Source: Pseudomonas putida
GTDB taxonomy: Bacteria; Pseudomonadota; Gammaproteobacteria; Pseudomonadales; Pseudomonadaceae
NCBI GenBank assembly: GCA_029953615.1
Contig: CP124529.1
Span: 5,048,494 to 5,112,493, forward strand
Length of the DNA stretch: 64,000 nt
Direction: 5' to 3'
Shown here: positions 55,338-64,000 of the stretch, piece after piece
Numbering within the stretch: the stretch's first letter is position 1
Layout: each line of letters begins with the position of its first letter
Made by a program: the position numbers and the translations under genes
Notes under the pieces: model-generated
Databases searched by the model: none
Told to the model about the DNA's origin: nothing
What the model saw: only the letters and a program-made list of their open reading frames with translations

Positions 55338-55664
55338 ATGAAAAGAAGAGGTGAAACCTACAGGCAGTGGTGCGACCCGATTCTGCACCATCAAACCCAT
55401 GACGAAGTGCTCGACACCGGCACCTGCATCGAAGTGCAGACGCGCCTGTCACGCACGGGGGCGACCCAGTTGTTCATCGGGGTCTATCGCCCCGACGGTT
55501 CGGTGGTGTGCGAACAAGCCTATGACCAGCGCGCCGGGGAAACCATGAGCCGGGCACTGGTGTGGGGAGTGGGGTATGCCAGGCGTGTTGCGCGGGAGGA
55601 TGAGGACGAGGCGTGCGGTGATGAACCGGCCAGTAGCCGAACCGGCAAGGTCGAGGCTTGGTGA
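55338..55664 (+). CDS. Hypothetical protein
   Basis: A 108-residue protein starting MKRRGETYRQWCDP, 18 nt after the previous stop. A central beta-rich pattern (TGCIEVQTRLSRT-like GTCIEVQTRL, ATQLFIGVYRPDGSVV) is followed by an acidic C terminus. No family recognised. It overlaps none of its neighbours and is probably expressed with them. Confidence 0.55.
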   Translation: MKRRGETYRQWCDPILHHQTHDEVLDTGTCIEVQTRLSRTGATQLFIGVYRPDGSVVCEQAYDQRAGETMSRALVWGVGYARRVAREDEDEACGDEPASSRTGKVEAW

Positions 55665-55708
55665 ATGATGTTCTGCCGTTGCAGCCGCGGTTTACGACAG
55701 GGGCTGTC

Positions 55709-56422
55709 ATGATTTATCTGGGGTGTGCGGGATGGAGTCTGTCCAGTCGTGATGCCGAGGCATTTGCGCAGCCTGGCAGCCATCTGCAACGCTACGCCAC
55801 CCGCTTCAATGCAGTAGAAATCAACAGTTCGTTCTACCGCCCTCATCGCCCGGAAACCTATGCCCGTTGGGCCTCTTCGGTGCCTGAGGGTTTCCGCTTC
55901 GCAGTGAAGCTGCCAAAGGCCATTACCCATGAGCAGCAACTTCAGGGATGCGAATACGCGCTTGACACGTTTCTCGCTCAATGCGGGCAGTTGGGCGACC
56001 GCCTGGGTTGCCTGTTGGTGCAGCTGCCGCCATCCCTCCAACATCACCCTCAACAGGCACGCCGCTTCTTTGAAAGCCTGCGGCAACGGTATGCCGGACC
56101 GGTGGCGCTGGAGCCCAGGCACGCAAGCTGGCAGTCGGCACAGCAGATGCTGGCCGACCTGCGCATCGCCCAGGTGGCGGCGAGCCCAGCGCGTTTCGTT
56201 ACCGATGGGCAGCCGGGTGGATGGCCCGGGCTGGTTTACTGGCGCCTGCATGGCGAGCCGCGGATCTATCACAGCGAGTACGCCAGCGAATACCTCCAGC
56301 AACTGGCTGAACGCCTGCAGCAAAGCCATGCCGCCGGAGCTTGCGCCTGGTGTATTTTCGACAACACCGCCTCCGGTGCCGCGACGGTAAACGCGTTGGC
56401 CCTGGAGCAGCGTCTGCGCTGA
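55709..56422 (+). CDS. DUF72 domain-containing protein
   Basis: A 237-residue TIM-barrel protein. The family features FNAVEINSSFYRPHRPETYARWASSVPEGFRFAVKLPKAITH (split over residues 34-70) and CAWCIFDNTASGAATVNA are present. I start at ATG 55709 (MIYLGCAGWSL); the frame upstream has only a TTG start. DUF72 proteins have no known reaction. In Pseudomonas they often accompany stress genes. Confidence 0.87.
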   Translation: MIYLGCAGWSLSSRDAEAFAQPGSHLQRYATRFNAVEINSSFYRPHRPETYARWASSVPEGFRFAVKLPKAITHEQQLQGCEYALDTFLAQCGQLGDRLGCLLVQLPPSLQHHPQQARRFFESLRQRYAGPVALEPRHASWQSAQQMLADLRIAQVAASPARFVTDGQPGGWPGLVYWRLHGEPRIYHSEYASEYLQQLAERLQQSHAAGACAWCIFDNTASGAATVNALALEQRLR

Positions 56423-56534
56423 GCAGGGCGTGCACACCAGGGGACGGAAAAGAGCGGTGACCAATTGGTCAAAATTAATGAATCTTTTTCCGCATGGCTC
56501 GCTCCATTAGTCTGAATCGACGAAGGAGAGTCCA

Positions 56535-56831
56535 ATGGCAGGACAGCAGTTGTATGTGATCGAGTATGAGCTTCATGGGGAATATCGCACCTTCATCATC
56601 CGGCTCGAGCGTATGAACAACGCCGAGGCATGGCACTGGGCAAGTTGCGACGCGGGGGTAGGCATCATTCCGCGGTTTGGCCAGCACACGATAAAGAAGG
56701 TCAGCCGGCCGATGGCTGAGCGCTATGGCATCAACAATGTGCGCTGGCGTGCGTCAGGAGAAGGGCCCGAGTTCGTCGCTCCGCCCATTGATGTAAAGAA
56801 ATTCTCGAATAGCGGTACGGGCAGTAGCTGA
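56535..56831 (+). CDS. Hypothetical small cytosolic protein
   Basis: A 98-residue protein starting MAGQQLYVIEYELHGEYRTFIIRLE, with AGGAGAG 6-8 nt upstream. The pattern (beta strands at 5-30, a helix containing NNAEAWHWASCDAG, then a strand with HTIKKVSRP) suggests a small alpha/beta fold. Possibly one of the short Pseudomonas DUF families; I cannot name it with confidence. Confidence 0.6.
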   Translation: MAGQQLYVIEYELHGEYRTFIIRLERMNNAEAWHWASCDAGVGIIPRFGQHTIKKVSRPMAERYGINNVRWRASGEGPEFVAPPIDVKKFSNSGTGSS

Positions 56832-56880
56832 GCGGGAGGCGCAGTAGGCCTGTCTGCAGTTTTCAGGCAGGCCTGCGCTC

Positions 56881-57462
56881 ATGGATTCGCTGCTCAGGTT
56901 TCGAGACACGATCATCCTCACTTTCAGGAGCCAGCGCGTGCCGCGAATCATCACTCCAGCTACCCCTGAACACGAAATCAGCGAGCAGAACGCCCGCATG
57001 TTCGGTTCGCCAAAGGAGCGCCTGGATTTCTACCGCTGCGAAATACAGTATGAGACCAGCATCCTCGCCAACCGCACCGACGCCTATCTCGCTGCGCAGT
57101 CTTTTCTGGTCATCGCCTTCGTGTCATCGATGGGTAACCTGAACCAGAGCTGGGGCGAGATGTTCACCCTGGTCGTTCCGCCGTTTCTCGCCTTGCTGGG
57201 CGTTTTGAGTTCTCTCAATGCCTGGCCGGGTATTCGAGCAGCCTACAAGATCATCGAGCACTGGCAACTGAAGCAGAGCCACTTGCTGCGCAGCGAGCCA
57301 TTGATGGGGCTGGCATATGACGAATCGCCCCTGTTCAGTGAGGCGGAAACCTCACTGGCCGGGCACCGCAAGTCGTTGCTGTTCTCGCTGCGTACGCCGT
57401 GGATATTCCTGGTGTTCTGGGTAATCCTCGGTACCTACGCTGTGTTCATCCAGCTGGCGTGA
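56881..57462 (+). CDS. Hypothetical membrane protein with two TM segments
   Basis: A 193-residue protein. N-terminal hydrophilic part (residues 1-70) with a likely coiled segment FGSPKERLDFYRCEIQYE, TM1 and TM2 near 72-125, and a C-terminal TM near 170-190 (WIFLVFWVILGTYAVFI). The start could be ATG 56881 or a downstream GTG. No family recognised; the arrangement resembles small membrane proteins of SLATT-like type but I do not claim that. Confidence 0.55.
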   Translation: MDSLLRFRDTIILTFRSQRVPRIITPATPEHEISEQNARMFGSPKERLDFYRCEIQYETSILANRTDAYLAAQSFLVIAFVSSMGNLNQSWGEMFTLVVPPFLALLGVLSSLNAWPGIRAAYKIIEHWQLKQSHLLRSEPLMGLAYDESPLFSEAETSLAGHRKSLLFSLRTPWIFLVFWVILGTYAVFIQLA

Positions 57463-57507
57463 GCACCGTGGCCCGGCATGACGCCGCCGGGCCACGCGCT
57501 GCATGGC

Positions 57508-57951
57508 TCAGCGCCGTCTACGGCGCAGCATTGTCAACACACAACCCGCCAAGGCTAGCAGCGCGGTTGCCACGAGCATGCCGCGCACGGGCTGTTGCGA
57601 GCGGCCGGGTTTCGGTTCAGCCGGGGCTGAGCCAGGTTGTTCGATGCGTCTGGCCTTGTACTCGGGCGGCCAGTGTTCGATGGCTGAAATCTTCAGGCGT
57701 GTACCGTCGACCAGGGTGAGGGTCAGGTCAGCGATGTCTCCTGCAGCGCGGCCGGGGAAAACCGGCTCGCCGGTGGCGTCGAGCTCGTCATAGATGAACC
57801 GTTGCCCCTCGAGCCAGCCAATGGCGGTGAGCAGTTCAGGCCCCAGGTAGTATTTGCCGTCGAGGAAAAACCCCGGAAACTGATGTGCTCGCTCAAGGTT
57901 TTCCACGCGGTAGCGTTCGCCCGGCTTCATGCCGGTAGCCGGGTCAATCAT
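57508..57951 (-). CDS. Hypothetical protein with C-terminal membrane anchor
   Basis: A 147-residue protein, [20 protein letters not shown]..., with a soluble N-terminal domain (residues 1-95), a Pro-rich linker ([14 protein letters not shown]) and a C-terminal TM helix ending in RRRRR, i.e. tail-anchored. It overlaps the alcohol dehydrogenase stop by 8 nt, so the two are co-expressed. Family not recognised. Confidence 0.55.
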   Translation of the reverse strand: MIDPATGMKPGERYRVENLERAHQFPGFFLDGKYYLGPELLTAIGWLEGQRFIYDELDATGEPVFPGRAAGDIADLTLTLVDGTRLKISAIEHWPPEYKARRIEQPGSAPAEPKPGRSQQPVRGMLVATALLALAGCVLTMLRRRRR

Positions 57952-59167
57952 GGCTGGTTACTCCTGTTGTAAAGCCCGTACCCAGCGTGCCGGCCGCAGC
58001 GCCCGGCACCAGGATCACCTTGCGGCAGTCGTCCTGCTTCTGGTCGAACAGTTTGTAGCCCATGGCCGCCTCTTCCAGTGCCAGGCGGTGGGTGACGATC
58101 AGCTCCGGTTGCAGGCGCCCGGCCTCGATGTGTTCAAGCAACTCCGGGAGGAATTTCTGCACATGGGTCTGGCCCATCCTGAAGGTCAGGCCTTTGTCGA
58201 AGGCATCTCCAAACAGGAAGCCGTGAATGAAGCCTGCATACACCCCGGGCACACTGACGATGCCCCCGCGACGCACAGCCGCGATACTCTGACGCAGTGC
58301 CTTGCCGCTGCTGCCTTCGATCTTGAGTGCGGTGAGTACCGTTTCGGTGGTGCTGCCCTTGGCTTCGAAGCCTACTGCATCGATTACCGCATCCACGCCA
58401 CGCATGCCGGGCGTGAGGCGGATGATGCTGTCGGCCGGGTCGTCGTCCTGCTCGAAATTGATCGGGACCACGCCATAGGAATCGCGCGCGAAAGCCAGGC
58501 GGTAGGCATTGTCATCGACCATGAAGATGGTCTGGGCGCCCAGCATGCGCGCGCAGGCAGCGCTCAGCAGCCCGACCGGCCCGGCGCCATAGATGGCCAC
58601 GGTCGAGCCCTGGCCGATCTGCGCATTGGTGACGGCCTGCCAGGCTGTGGGCAGGATATCCGAGAGAAACAGTACCTTGTCGTCCGGCAGGGCGGAGGGC
58701 ACCTTGAATGGGCCAACATTGGCTTTGGGGACCCGTACATAATCGGCCTGCCCGCCGGGCACGCCACCGTACAGGTGGCTGTAGCCGAACAATGCAGCGC
58801 CGGGCGGGATGCCCTTCTTGTTGAGGATGGCGCCACGGCCGGTGTTGGTGGTTTCGCAGGCGGCGAACTGCTCGAGCTGGCAGAAGAAACAGCTGCCACA
58901 GGCGATCACGAAAGGGATCACCACCCGATCACCGACCTGCAAATGGGTAACAGCGCGCCCGGTCTCTTCGACGATGCCCATGAACTCATGGCCGAAGATG
59001 TCGCCGGGTTCGGTCTGCGGAATCTTGCCGTGGTAGAGGTGCAGGTCAGAGCCGCAGATGGCCGTGGCGGTAACCCGCAGAATGATGTCGTCCTCGTCCT
59101 GGATGATCGGATCCGGAACATTGTCGACGCGCACGTCCTGTGCCCCGTGATAAGTCAGTGCTCTCAT
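57944..59167 (-). CDS. Zinc-dependent alcohol dehydrogenase (glutathione-independent formaldehyde dehydrogenase-like)
   Basis: A 407-residue MDR enzyme. Catalytic zinc region [14 protein letters not shown] and [10 protein letters not shown]; structural zinc C-x2-C-x2-C-x7-C in [15 protein letters not shown]; cofactor-binding [14 protein letters not shown]. The longer C-terminal part ([18 protein letters not shown]) fits the FDH-type group that includes glutathione-independent formaldehyde dehydrogenases. Substrate uncertain. The downstream small gene overlaps it by 8 nt. Confidence 0.87.
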   Translation of the reverse strand: MRALTYHGAQDVRVDNVPDPIIQDEDDIILRVTATAICGSDLHLYHGKIPQTEPGDIFGHEFMGIVEETGRAVTHLQVGDRVVIPFVIACGSCFFCQLEQFAACETTNTGRGAILNKKGIPPGAALFGYSHLYGGVPGGQADYVRVPKANVGPFKVPSALPDDKVLFLSDILPTAWQAVTNAQIGQGSTVAIYGAGPVGLLSAACARMLGAQTIFMVDDNAYRLAFARDSYGVVPINFEQDDDPADSIIRLTPGMRGVDAVIDAVGFEAKGSTTETVLTALKIEGSSGKALRQSIAAVRRGGIVSVPGVYAGFIHGFLFGDAFDKGLTFRMGQTHVQKFLPELLEHIEAGRLQPELIVTHRLALEEAAMGYKLFDQKQDDCRKVILVPGAAAGTLGTGFTTGVTSHD

Positions 59168-59464
59168 GAATTCAACTCCTGCAAAGGCGGATGGGCCGTG
59201 ATGATCTATGCAGGGGAAGCCATGCGATGGGGCAAAGTTCAGGTGAAGTTATCCAGTGGTAACTGGCTGCCGCCTTGGATTGGCCTCGCATTCAAAGCCA
59301 TTGCTCCGGTTGCAGTGCTGATGGTTGATTGCGCCGGTTTGTTTGGTCCCCCAGGCAAATGTCATAGATCACAAACGCTGAACTCCCGGCGCCTCACCTG
59401 CGTCCCTCGAATGAATGCCGTTGAAAGGCGCATTCGCTCATCAATCAGCTTCGAGGGCGTAACG

Positions 59465-60055
59465 ATGGACAAGACCAATCAAAGCTCGACGTCTCCACCC
59501 GGCAGCACCCGAGATCATGCCATGGGCGATGAAGCCGCTGCGCTGCTTGGCGAGGCCAGGCAGAAAGGCAGTGAGCAGTTCGAGCAGTACCGCGATAGCG
59601 CAGCCGATCAGCTTGACTCAATCGAGGAAGGTGCACGCTCGGCCGCCGCTGCGCTGCAGGGTAATGACAGCCTGGGGCTGTCGCATTACCTGAACCAGGC
59701 TGCAGAGTGCGTGGGCGAGTTCGCCGAGCAGGTACGCCACGAAAGCGCCGAGAGCCTGTTGCAACGCGGTGCCCGGTTGGCGCGGAGCAACCCGGCGCTG
59801 TTCCTGGCCGGTAGTGTGGCCGTCGGGTTCGCCGTGTCGCGCTTCATGCGCGCCAGCGCCAGCCATGAGCCCGGTGCCGCCGCCTCTTCCAGTAATTCGC
59901 ACCAGCCCCAACCATCGCAGGCGGTGAAGCCCGATCGTGGCAGCGATGTATCCACCCGCGAACCTTATACCCCCGTCGACCCTATCGGCCCTGGTGCTGG
60001 CACGCCGGTCAGCGGCAGCCCGTTCGGGCACGATCCACTCAAAGGAGGTGAATGA
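59465..60055 (+). CDS. ElaB/YqjD-like protein with C-terminal TM segment
   Basis: A 196-residue protein starting MDKTNQSSTSPP at 59465, within a much longer open frame that reads antisense through the dehydrogenase gene and is not coding. Helical region (residues 25-105) rich in A/E/Q, then LARSNPALFLAGSVAVGFAVSRFM, a TM helix, and a Pro/Ser-rich hydrophilic tail. With the two next genes it forms the YqjD-YqjE-DUF3618 trio found in stress and ribosome-associated membrane loci. Confidence 0.7.
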   Translation: MDKTNQSSTSPPGSTRDHAMGDEAAALLGEARQKGSEQFEQYRDSAADQLDSIEEGARSAAAALQGNDSLGLSHYLNQAAECVGEFAEQVRHESAESLLQRGARLARSNPALFLAGSVAVGFAVSRFMRASASHEPGAAASSSNSHQPQPSQAVKPDRGSDVSTREPYTPVDPIGPGAGTPVSGSPFGHDPLKGGE

Positions 60056-60483
60056 TGAACAGAGACCCCTTGCATACCACTCCAGGCATGCACACCACGG
60101 AAGAGGAAGCCGTAGGTGTTGGCGGGCTGTTGCGCCAGCTGATGCGTGAAGTCCCCGAACTGTTCAGCAAGGAGCTGGCGCTGGCCAAGGCCGAGCTGCA
60201 GCACAACCTCGCCACCCTCAAGGCCGGCACGGCGGCGGTTGCAGCCGGCGCGATAGTCATCCTGGCAGGCTTCGTCATGCTCCTGCTGGCGGCGGTCTAT
60301 GCCCTGGCGCTGGTGGTCGAACCCTGGCTCGCAGCCTTGATCGTGGGCGCGATCACCGTGGTGATCGGGTTCATCATGCTGCAGTCGGGCAAGAAGCAGT
60401 TCGAACCCACGCATCTGGCACCTGACCGTACCTTGCATGCCATGCAGCAGGACAAGGACACGCTGAAGAGGAAACTGCCATGA
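60052..60483 (+). CDS. Phage holin family / YqjE-like membrane protein (DUF1469)
   Basis: A 143-residue protein with two TM helices (about 62-85 and 92-112) and the family opening GGLLRQLMREVPELFSKELALAKAE. Annotated as holin-X/YqjE; not a phage lysis gene here, since no phage gene is near. Start ATG 60052 (or 60055) overlaps the previous stop by ATGA; AAAGGAGGTG precedes. It is followed at once by DUF3618. Confidence 0.85.
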   Translation: MMNRDPLHTTPGMHTTEEEAVGVGGLLRQLMREVPELFSKELALAKAELQHNLATLKAGTAAVAAGAIVILAGFVMLLLAAVYALALVVEPWLAALIVGAITVVIGFIMLQSGKKQFEPTHLAPDRTLHAMQQDKDTLKRKLP

Positions 60484-61286
60484 CCACCTCCTTCGAACAC
60501 GAAGCGCATAAAGACCCCGACCTGCTCGAACAGGAAATCAACGCCAAGCGCGAGCACATCAGCGACCTGGTGGACGCCCTCGAGCAGCGCCTGAGTCCGG
60601 GCCAGATGGTCGACCGAGTCCTGGCGTATGCCAAAGGCAATGGCGGCGAGTTCTTCCAGAACCTGGGCACTACCCTGAAGAACAACCCGGTACCCGCCAC
60701 CCTGACGGTGCTGGGCCTGGCATGGCTGGGCCTGAACCAGAACCGCCCCTTCAACCCCGGGCCTGCGCACCCTGGGCCGGGGTTGGGCGAAAAGCTCGGC
60801 GACGCGGTGGACACGGTAAAAGGCGCTTTCGCGCAGGCGGGGGAGGCAGTGCACGACGCCAGCCAGAAGGTGCGCATGAAAGCCCATGACATGCGCGATC
60901 GGGCCAGTGAACTGGGCAGCGGCGCCCGCGACTCCATGGGAGCTTCCGCGGACACCCTGCGCCATTCGGCACACAAGGCTACCGATCAGGCCACGGCACT
61001 GAAGGGCCAGTTCGACCACCTGCTTCAGGAGCAACCTCTGGTATTGGCCGCTTTGGGGATCGCACTGGGTGCGGCATTGGGGGCATCGCTGCCCAGTACC
61101 CACAAGGAAGACCAATTGATGGGGGCCAGCAGTGACCGTTTGACCGACACGCTCAAGGCCAAGGGGCAAGAGGTGAAGGCGTCGGTTGAAGCGTCGCTCG
61201 ATCAGGCAAGTGATACGGCGTCGACACAGGCAGAGCGCAGGCCTGGAGAGGCCGACCTTTCCTCAGGGTTGGGCTTCAACTCCTGA
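60480..61286 (+). CDS. DUF3618 domain-containing protein
   Basis: A 268-residue protein. N-terminal DUF3618 segment (LLEQEINAKREHISDLVDAL EQRL, about residues 16-45), a helical A/E/K-rich middle with DTVKGAFAQAGEAVHDASQK, and one membrane helix near residues 185-205 (PLVLAALGIALGAALGAS). Its start overlaps the holin-like stop by ATGA. Found as the third member of the YqjD/YqjE trio; function unknown, possibly membrane or envelope stress related. Confidence 0.85.
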   Translation: MTTSFEHEAHKDPDLLEQEINAKREHISDLVDALEQRLSPGQMVDRVLAYAKGNGGEFFQNLGTTLKNNPVPATLTVLGLAWLGLNQNRPFNPGPAHPGPGLGEKLGDAVDTVKGAFAQAGEAVHDASQKVRMKAHDMRDRASELGSGARDSMGASADTLRHSAHKATDQATALKGQFDHLLQEQPLVLAALGIALGAALGASLPSTHKEDQLMGASSDRLTDTLKAKGQEVKASVEASLDQASDTASTQAERRPGEADLSSGLGFNS

Positions 61287-61379
61287 TCCGCGGAATGCGC
61301 GTTGCCAGCCCTCTGCCAGGCAGTGGGCTGGCATGTGTGCAGGTCAACCGCTTGCAGCTTGAACAAGGGAGGCTCTGTT

Positions 61380-62465
61380 TTGAAGATCGACGCATTGTTG
61401 ACCGAACTCCTCAATGCCCGGGGGCCAGGGGGACAAGAGGATGAGGTGCGCGCCATTTGCCTGCGCGAGCTCGGCAGGCTCTGCGATGACACGCACATAG
61501 ATGCTGCCGGCAACGTGGTGGGTGTCATCCGCGCCGGGCTTGCATGCAATCCTCAGGCAGCCATACGTGTAATGGCCCATCTCGATGAAATCGCCATGAT
61601 CGTGAAGAACGTTCACGAGAACGGCACACTGGAGGTTCTTGCCCTCGGGGGAGCGCAACCGATCAGCTTTGGCGTCTGCCCTGTCGATATCCTGGGCGAT
61701 GAACAGATCCTGCCTGGCGTGCTGTCCTATGGCTCGATGCACAGTAGTGGTCGGACTGCCAACGGGAGCGATGTGCTGGCGGGAAATGTCCAGTGGAAGG
61801 ACGTGCATGTCGTTACGCGCAGGACCAGGCAGGAGCTTCAGAAGTCGGGGGTTCGACCGGGCACCCGGGTCGTGCTCAGCCAGCACTGGCGCCGGCCATT
61901 CAAGGTACAGGACTGTGTTGCCGCTCACTTTCTCGATGACCGTGCGCCCATCAGCGCTGTCATCCTCTGCGCGCAGCTGCTGAGTGAAAGGCGAGCGGCG
62001 TTGAAGCAGGATGTCTGGTTCGTGCTCACCACGCTGGAAGAGGAGTCGAATGCCGGTGCCATGTACGCCGCGTCCCGGTTGCCCGGCGACACCACCATTG
62101 CCGTCGAGGTCGGCCCGGTGCTGGATGAGTATGGTACGGAGCTATCGGTCGACCCGATCATCAATACCGGTGACCAGAAGGGCTACTACAGCCGCACCGT
62201 GGTACAAGGCCTGATCGCCGCTGGCCGCAGGGCAGGTTATGCGCCGCAGGCGGCATTGCTCGTCGACTTCGCATCGGATGCGAGTGCGGTATTGAGCGCC
62301 GGGATCGCTGCCCGGGCGGGCTGCATTGCGATCCCGACAGAGAATACCCATGGCTTCGAGATGGTACTGCTGGATGGCATCTCAGCCTGTGCTGAAACGT
62401 TGACCGAGTTTCTGCTGGGCCGCCAGGACGAATGTCACGAAGCCAACGACCCTACAAGCCTCTAG
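61380..62465 (+). CDS. M42 family metallopeptidase (glutamyl aminopeptidase/endoglucanase-like)
   Basis: A 361-residue peptidase. Metal ligands are visible: MAHLDEIAMIV (His-x-Asp, about residue 68), FLDDRAPISA (Asp), TLEEESNAGA (Glu-Glu), VEVGPVLDE and PTENTHGFE (final His). It is homologous to FrvX/PepA-type aminopeptidases, which form dodecamers and degrade short peptides. The start is TTG 61380, since AGGGAGG lies 7 nt upstream; the longer frame starts in a region without a site. In-frame ATG codons are absent nearby. Confidence 0.82.
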   Translation: MKIDALLTELLNARGPGGQEDEVRAICLRELGRLCDDTHIDAAGNVVGVIRAGLACNPQAAIRVMAHLDEIAMIVKNVHENGTLEVLALGGAQPISFGVCPVDILGDEQILPGVLSYGSMHSSGRTANGSDVLAGNVQWKDVHVVTRRTRQELQKSGVRPGTRVVLSQHWRRPFKVQDCVAAHFLDDRAPISAVILCAQLLSERRAALKQDVWFVLTTLEEESNAGAMYAASRLPGDTTIAVEVGPVLDEYGTELSVDPIINTGDQKGYYSRTVVQGLIAAGRRAGYAPQAALLVDFASDASAVLSAGIAARAGCIAIPTENTHGFEMVLLDGISACAETLTEFLLGRQDECHEANDPTSL

Positions 62466-62878
62466 CGCTGCAGGTTGTCCCGAGCGGCATCGTCGGCCTG
62501 CTGCGCGCGAGGCGGCTGTTGGGGCTTTTCGCAGTCTGTGCCCATCGCCTGATACGCCTTGCGCAGTTGGTGGATCTCCCGGTTGTCGAGTGATTCGAGA
62601 TCCAGTACTGATTGTTCTGCAGACTTTGTGGCGCGAATCAGTTCGTCGAGCTTCACGTGGATGATGTCATTGTCCCGGTTCTGGGTGTTCTGAATCAGGA
62701 AAACCATCAGGAAAGTGATGATGGTCGTAGACGTGTTGACGATCAGTTGCCAGGTATCGTTGTAGTGAAACCAGGGCCCGGAGGCAGCCCACAGGGTAAT
62801 GAGCACCACGGCGATCAGAAAAGTAGTGGGTTTACCGGCGTGCTTGGCGAGCCACTGGCAGAACAGTGCGAATTTCAT
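62462..62878 (-). CDS. Low-affinity iron permease family protein
   Basis: A 138-residue protein of the Fe_permease/FET4-like family: FLIAVVLITLWAASGPWF (TM1), TWQLIVNTSTTIITFLMVFLIQNTQNRDN (TM2 and family motif) and a charged C-terminal half. The start MKFALFCQWL at 62878 has GGAGA 7 nt upstream. It probably is a small integral membrane protein; iron transport is inferred from family name only. Its 3' end overlaps the M42 gene stop by 4 nt, convergent. Confidence 0.85.
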   Translation of the reverse strand: MKFALFCQWLAKHAGKPTTFLIAVVLITLWAASGPWFHYNDTWQLIVNTSTTIITFLMVFLIQNTQNRDNDIIHVKLDELIRATKSAEQSVLDLESLDNREIHQLRKAYQAMGTDCEKPQQPPRAQQADDAARDNLQR

Positions 62879-63070
62879 GGTGTTATCTCCACTGCGATCT
62901 ACTGTTCTGACCACAGCGGAGCGCTGAAATCCTTTTTGCCTGGTCGCGTCGAGATTCCTGAAAAGCCAGGTAGATGCCGGAACAGTTTCGGCCTTTTGCT
63001 GATGATCGGGTGGCTGTGGCCCTGGTTGAAAGGCCCACAGCTTTACCCATGCTGGCGTTAGCGATCCTGA

Positions 63071-63868
63071 TCAACTGGCCCGGTAACGCGGGGCCAGCCG
63101 ATTGCTGGACAGTTGGCCGAACAACGCGTGTCGGCTGGCTTCGTAGCGTTCGAAGGACTCCAGGTCGTGCATCGAAGGGATCGAGATCAGCACCTCGTCG
63201 TCAAAGTCCTGCAGGGCACCGTCGACCAGGTCCTGGGCCGACATCACGATGCCCGGATCGAGGTTTTCGACTGGCAAGCCGCCGATCTGCCAGAAATCGG
63301 TGGCGGTAGCCCCTGGCAGCACGGCCTGGATCCTGATGCCTTTGTCCGCAAGCTCTTTGTGCAGGGACTGGGTAAAGGCGGTGACAAACGCCTTGCTGCC
63401 ACCGTACACACCGTTGAGCAGTTCCGGCGCCAGGCTGACAATGGACGAGATGTTGATCAGGGCGCCTTGCTTGCGGGTGACAAAGCCTGGGATGGCCGCG
63501 TAGGTGAGGCGGGTGAGGGCGGTGACGTTGAGGGTGATCATTTCAGCCATGCGTTCGACATCACTTTCCAGCAGGCTGGTGTGAGTGCCTATGCCTGCGT
63601 TGTTCACCAGCAGGCTGATACTGGCATCCTCGCGCAATTTGCGTTCTACCTTGGCCAGGTCATCGGTGTTTGCCAGGTCTGCCGGAAACACCTCCACGTT
63701 CTGTCGGGTTTCGGTTGTCAGCCGGCTGGCCAAGGTGTTGAGGCGTTCCCGGTTGCGGGCGACCAGCACCAGGTCGTAACCCCGATGTGCCAAGCGTTCT
63801 GCGTAGATCGAACCGATGCCGGTAGAGGCACCGGTGATGAGCGCTGTGCCTTTGAATTGCTGTTTCAT
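63071..63868 (-). CDS. Short-chain dehydrogenase/reductase family protein
   Basis: A 265-residue SDR. Cofactor motif TGASTGIGSIYA (residue 11), NNAGIGTHTSLLE (about 87), the Ser of NISSIVSLAP and the YGGSKAFV active site (about 152). The tail includes a DUF-like extension with a QDLVDGALQDFDD segment. The start MKQQFKG at 63868 has GGAG about 7-8 nt upstream; the longer frame is not supported. Divergent from the regulator starting at 63977. Confidence 0.87.
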   Translation of the reverse strand: MKQQFKGTALITGASTGIGSIYAERLAHRGYDLVLVARNRERLNTLASRLTTETRQNVEVFPADLANTDDLAKVERKLREDASISLLVNNAGIGTHTSLLESDVERMAEMITLNVTALTRLTYAAIPGFVTRKQGALINISSIVSLAPELLNGVYGGSKAFVTAFTQSLHKELADKGIRIQAVLPGATATDFWQIGGLPVENLDPGIVMSAQDLVDGALQDFDDEVLISIPSMHDLESFERYEASRHALFGQLSSNRLAPRYRAS

Positions 63869-63976
63869 GGTCATGCTCCGTTGTTTGGTTGTGCAGCCCA
63901 TGATGCAGAAGGTCGTGCTTGTCTTAAATGACACATATGGTACGTTTTCCGGACATCGAATTGTGGAGCACAAACC

Positions 63977-64000
63977 ATGCACCGGGTCGGCTACCTCATC
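63977..64000 (+). CDS. Start of GlxA-like AraC family regulator (partial)
   Basis: ATG 63977 with GGAG 8 nt upstream opens MHRVGYLI and runs off the window end. The first residues resemble the start of GlxA-type regulators with a DJ-1/PfpI N-terminal domain. It is divergent from the SDR gene and could regulate it. Only eight codons are visible, so this is tentative. Confidence 0.4.

Noticed and set aside
57929..60055. 708-codon plus-strand frame through the alcohol dehydrogenase
   Set aside because: Only the last 196 codons (from 59465) look like a protein with a start and membrane helix; the rest is antisense to a full dehydrogenase.
60052..60483. Prophage lysis gene (holin)
   Set aside because: The holin family name is misleading; the gene lies in a YqjD/YqjE/DUF3618 trio without any phage gene in the window.

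Overview
The window looks like a chromosomal segment of a Pseudomonas, most likely of the P. putida group. The basis is high GC, dense REP/BIME palindromes of the GTGGGAGCGGGC..GCCCGC type between genes, and gene sets typical of that group (a 3-hydroxybutyrate locus with a sigma-54 activator, yejABE, a catabolic acetolactate synthase, paired AraC/LysE genes, a yqjD/yqjE-like stress trio). This assignment is inference; no rRNA or tRNA gene is present to confirm it. I see no phage, IS element, CRISPR array or tRNA.

Region 1 (about 340-19200) is an accessory catabolic locus. A left operon (458-6889) encodes a quinone oxidoreductase, a TauD-type dioxygenase, a beta-keto acid cleavage enzyme, an MFS transporter, a DsbA/FrnE-like protein, a Rieske ferredoxin and a YeiH-type exporter. 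Then comes an AraC-type regulator on the minus strand. A right operon (8266-19194) encodes a small alpha/beta hydrolase, DUF1302 and DUF1329 envelope proteins, a YCF48-like protein, an MMPL/RND exporter, an acyl-CoA dehydrogenase and an acyl-CoA ligase. Both operons carry the same promoter-proximal element (342-404 and 8168-8230) with identical spacing to a -10-like box, so they probably form one regulon under the AraC protein. The regulator, the ligase and the FrnE-like gene each carry a single small indel.

Region 2 (19400-25100) is housekeeping and small-molecule export: Ogt DNA repair, a carbon-nitrogen hydrolase, DUF3016, a metallophosphatase, two LysE-type exporters, an AraC regulator and a parvulin.

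Region 3 (25126-31610) is a ketone-body locus read leftwards: a sigma-54 activator (HbcR-like), a GntP-type permease, 3-hydroxybutyrate dehydrogenase, ecotin and acetoacetyl-CoA synthetase. Two 16-bp palindromes 20 bp apart lie upstream of the permease and look like activator sites.

Region 4 (31747-37630) holds a yejABE peptide ABC transporter, a second parvulin and a class I DAHP synthase. The DAHP synthase is preceded by two aromatic-rich leader ORFs flanking a strong intrinsic terminator, an apparent attenuation system.

Region 5 (37731-49030) holds a PEBP protein, a secreted low-complexity protein, an EndA-like nuclease, an MFS efflux pump, an Lrp regulator, an FAD amine/amino-acid oxidase (frameshifted), an amino-acid ABC transporter, a LysR regulator and an acetolactate synthase.

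Region 6 (49285-64000) holds an orphan dTMP kinase-like gene, an LLM flavin monooxygenase, a MaoC hydratase and a long run of stress-type genes: DJ-1/PfpI, a pyruvate-oxidase-like TPP enzyme, a KGG protein, DUF72, a zinc alcohol dehydrogenase, the yqjD/yqjE/DUF3618 trio, an M42 peptidase, a low-affinity iron permease family protein and an SDR. It ends at the first codons of a GlxA-type regulator.
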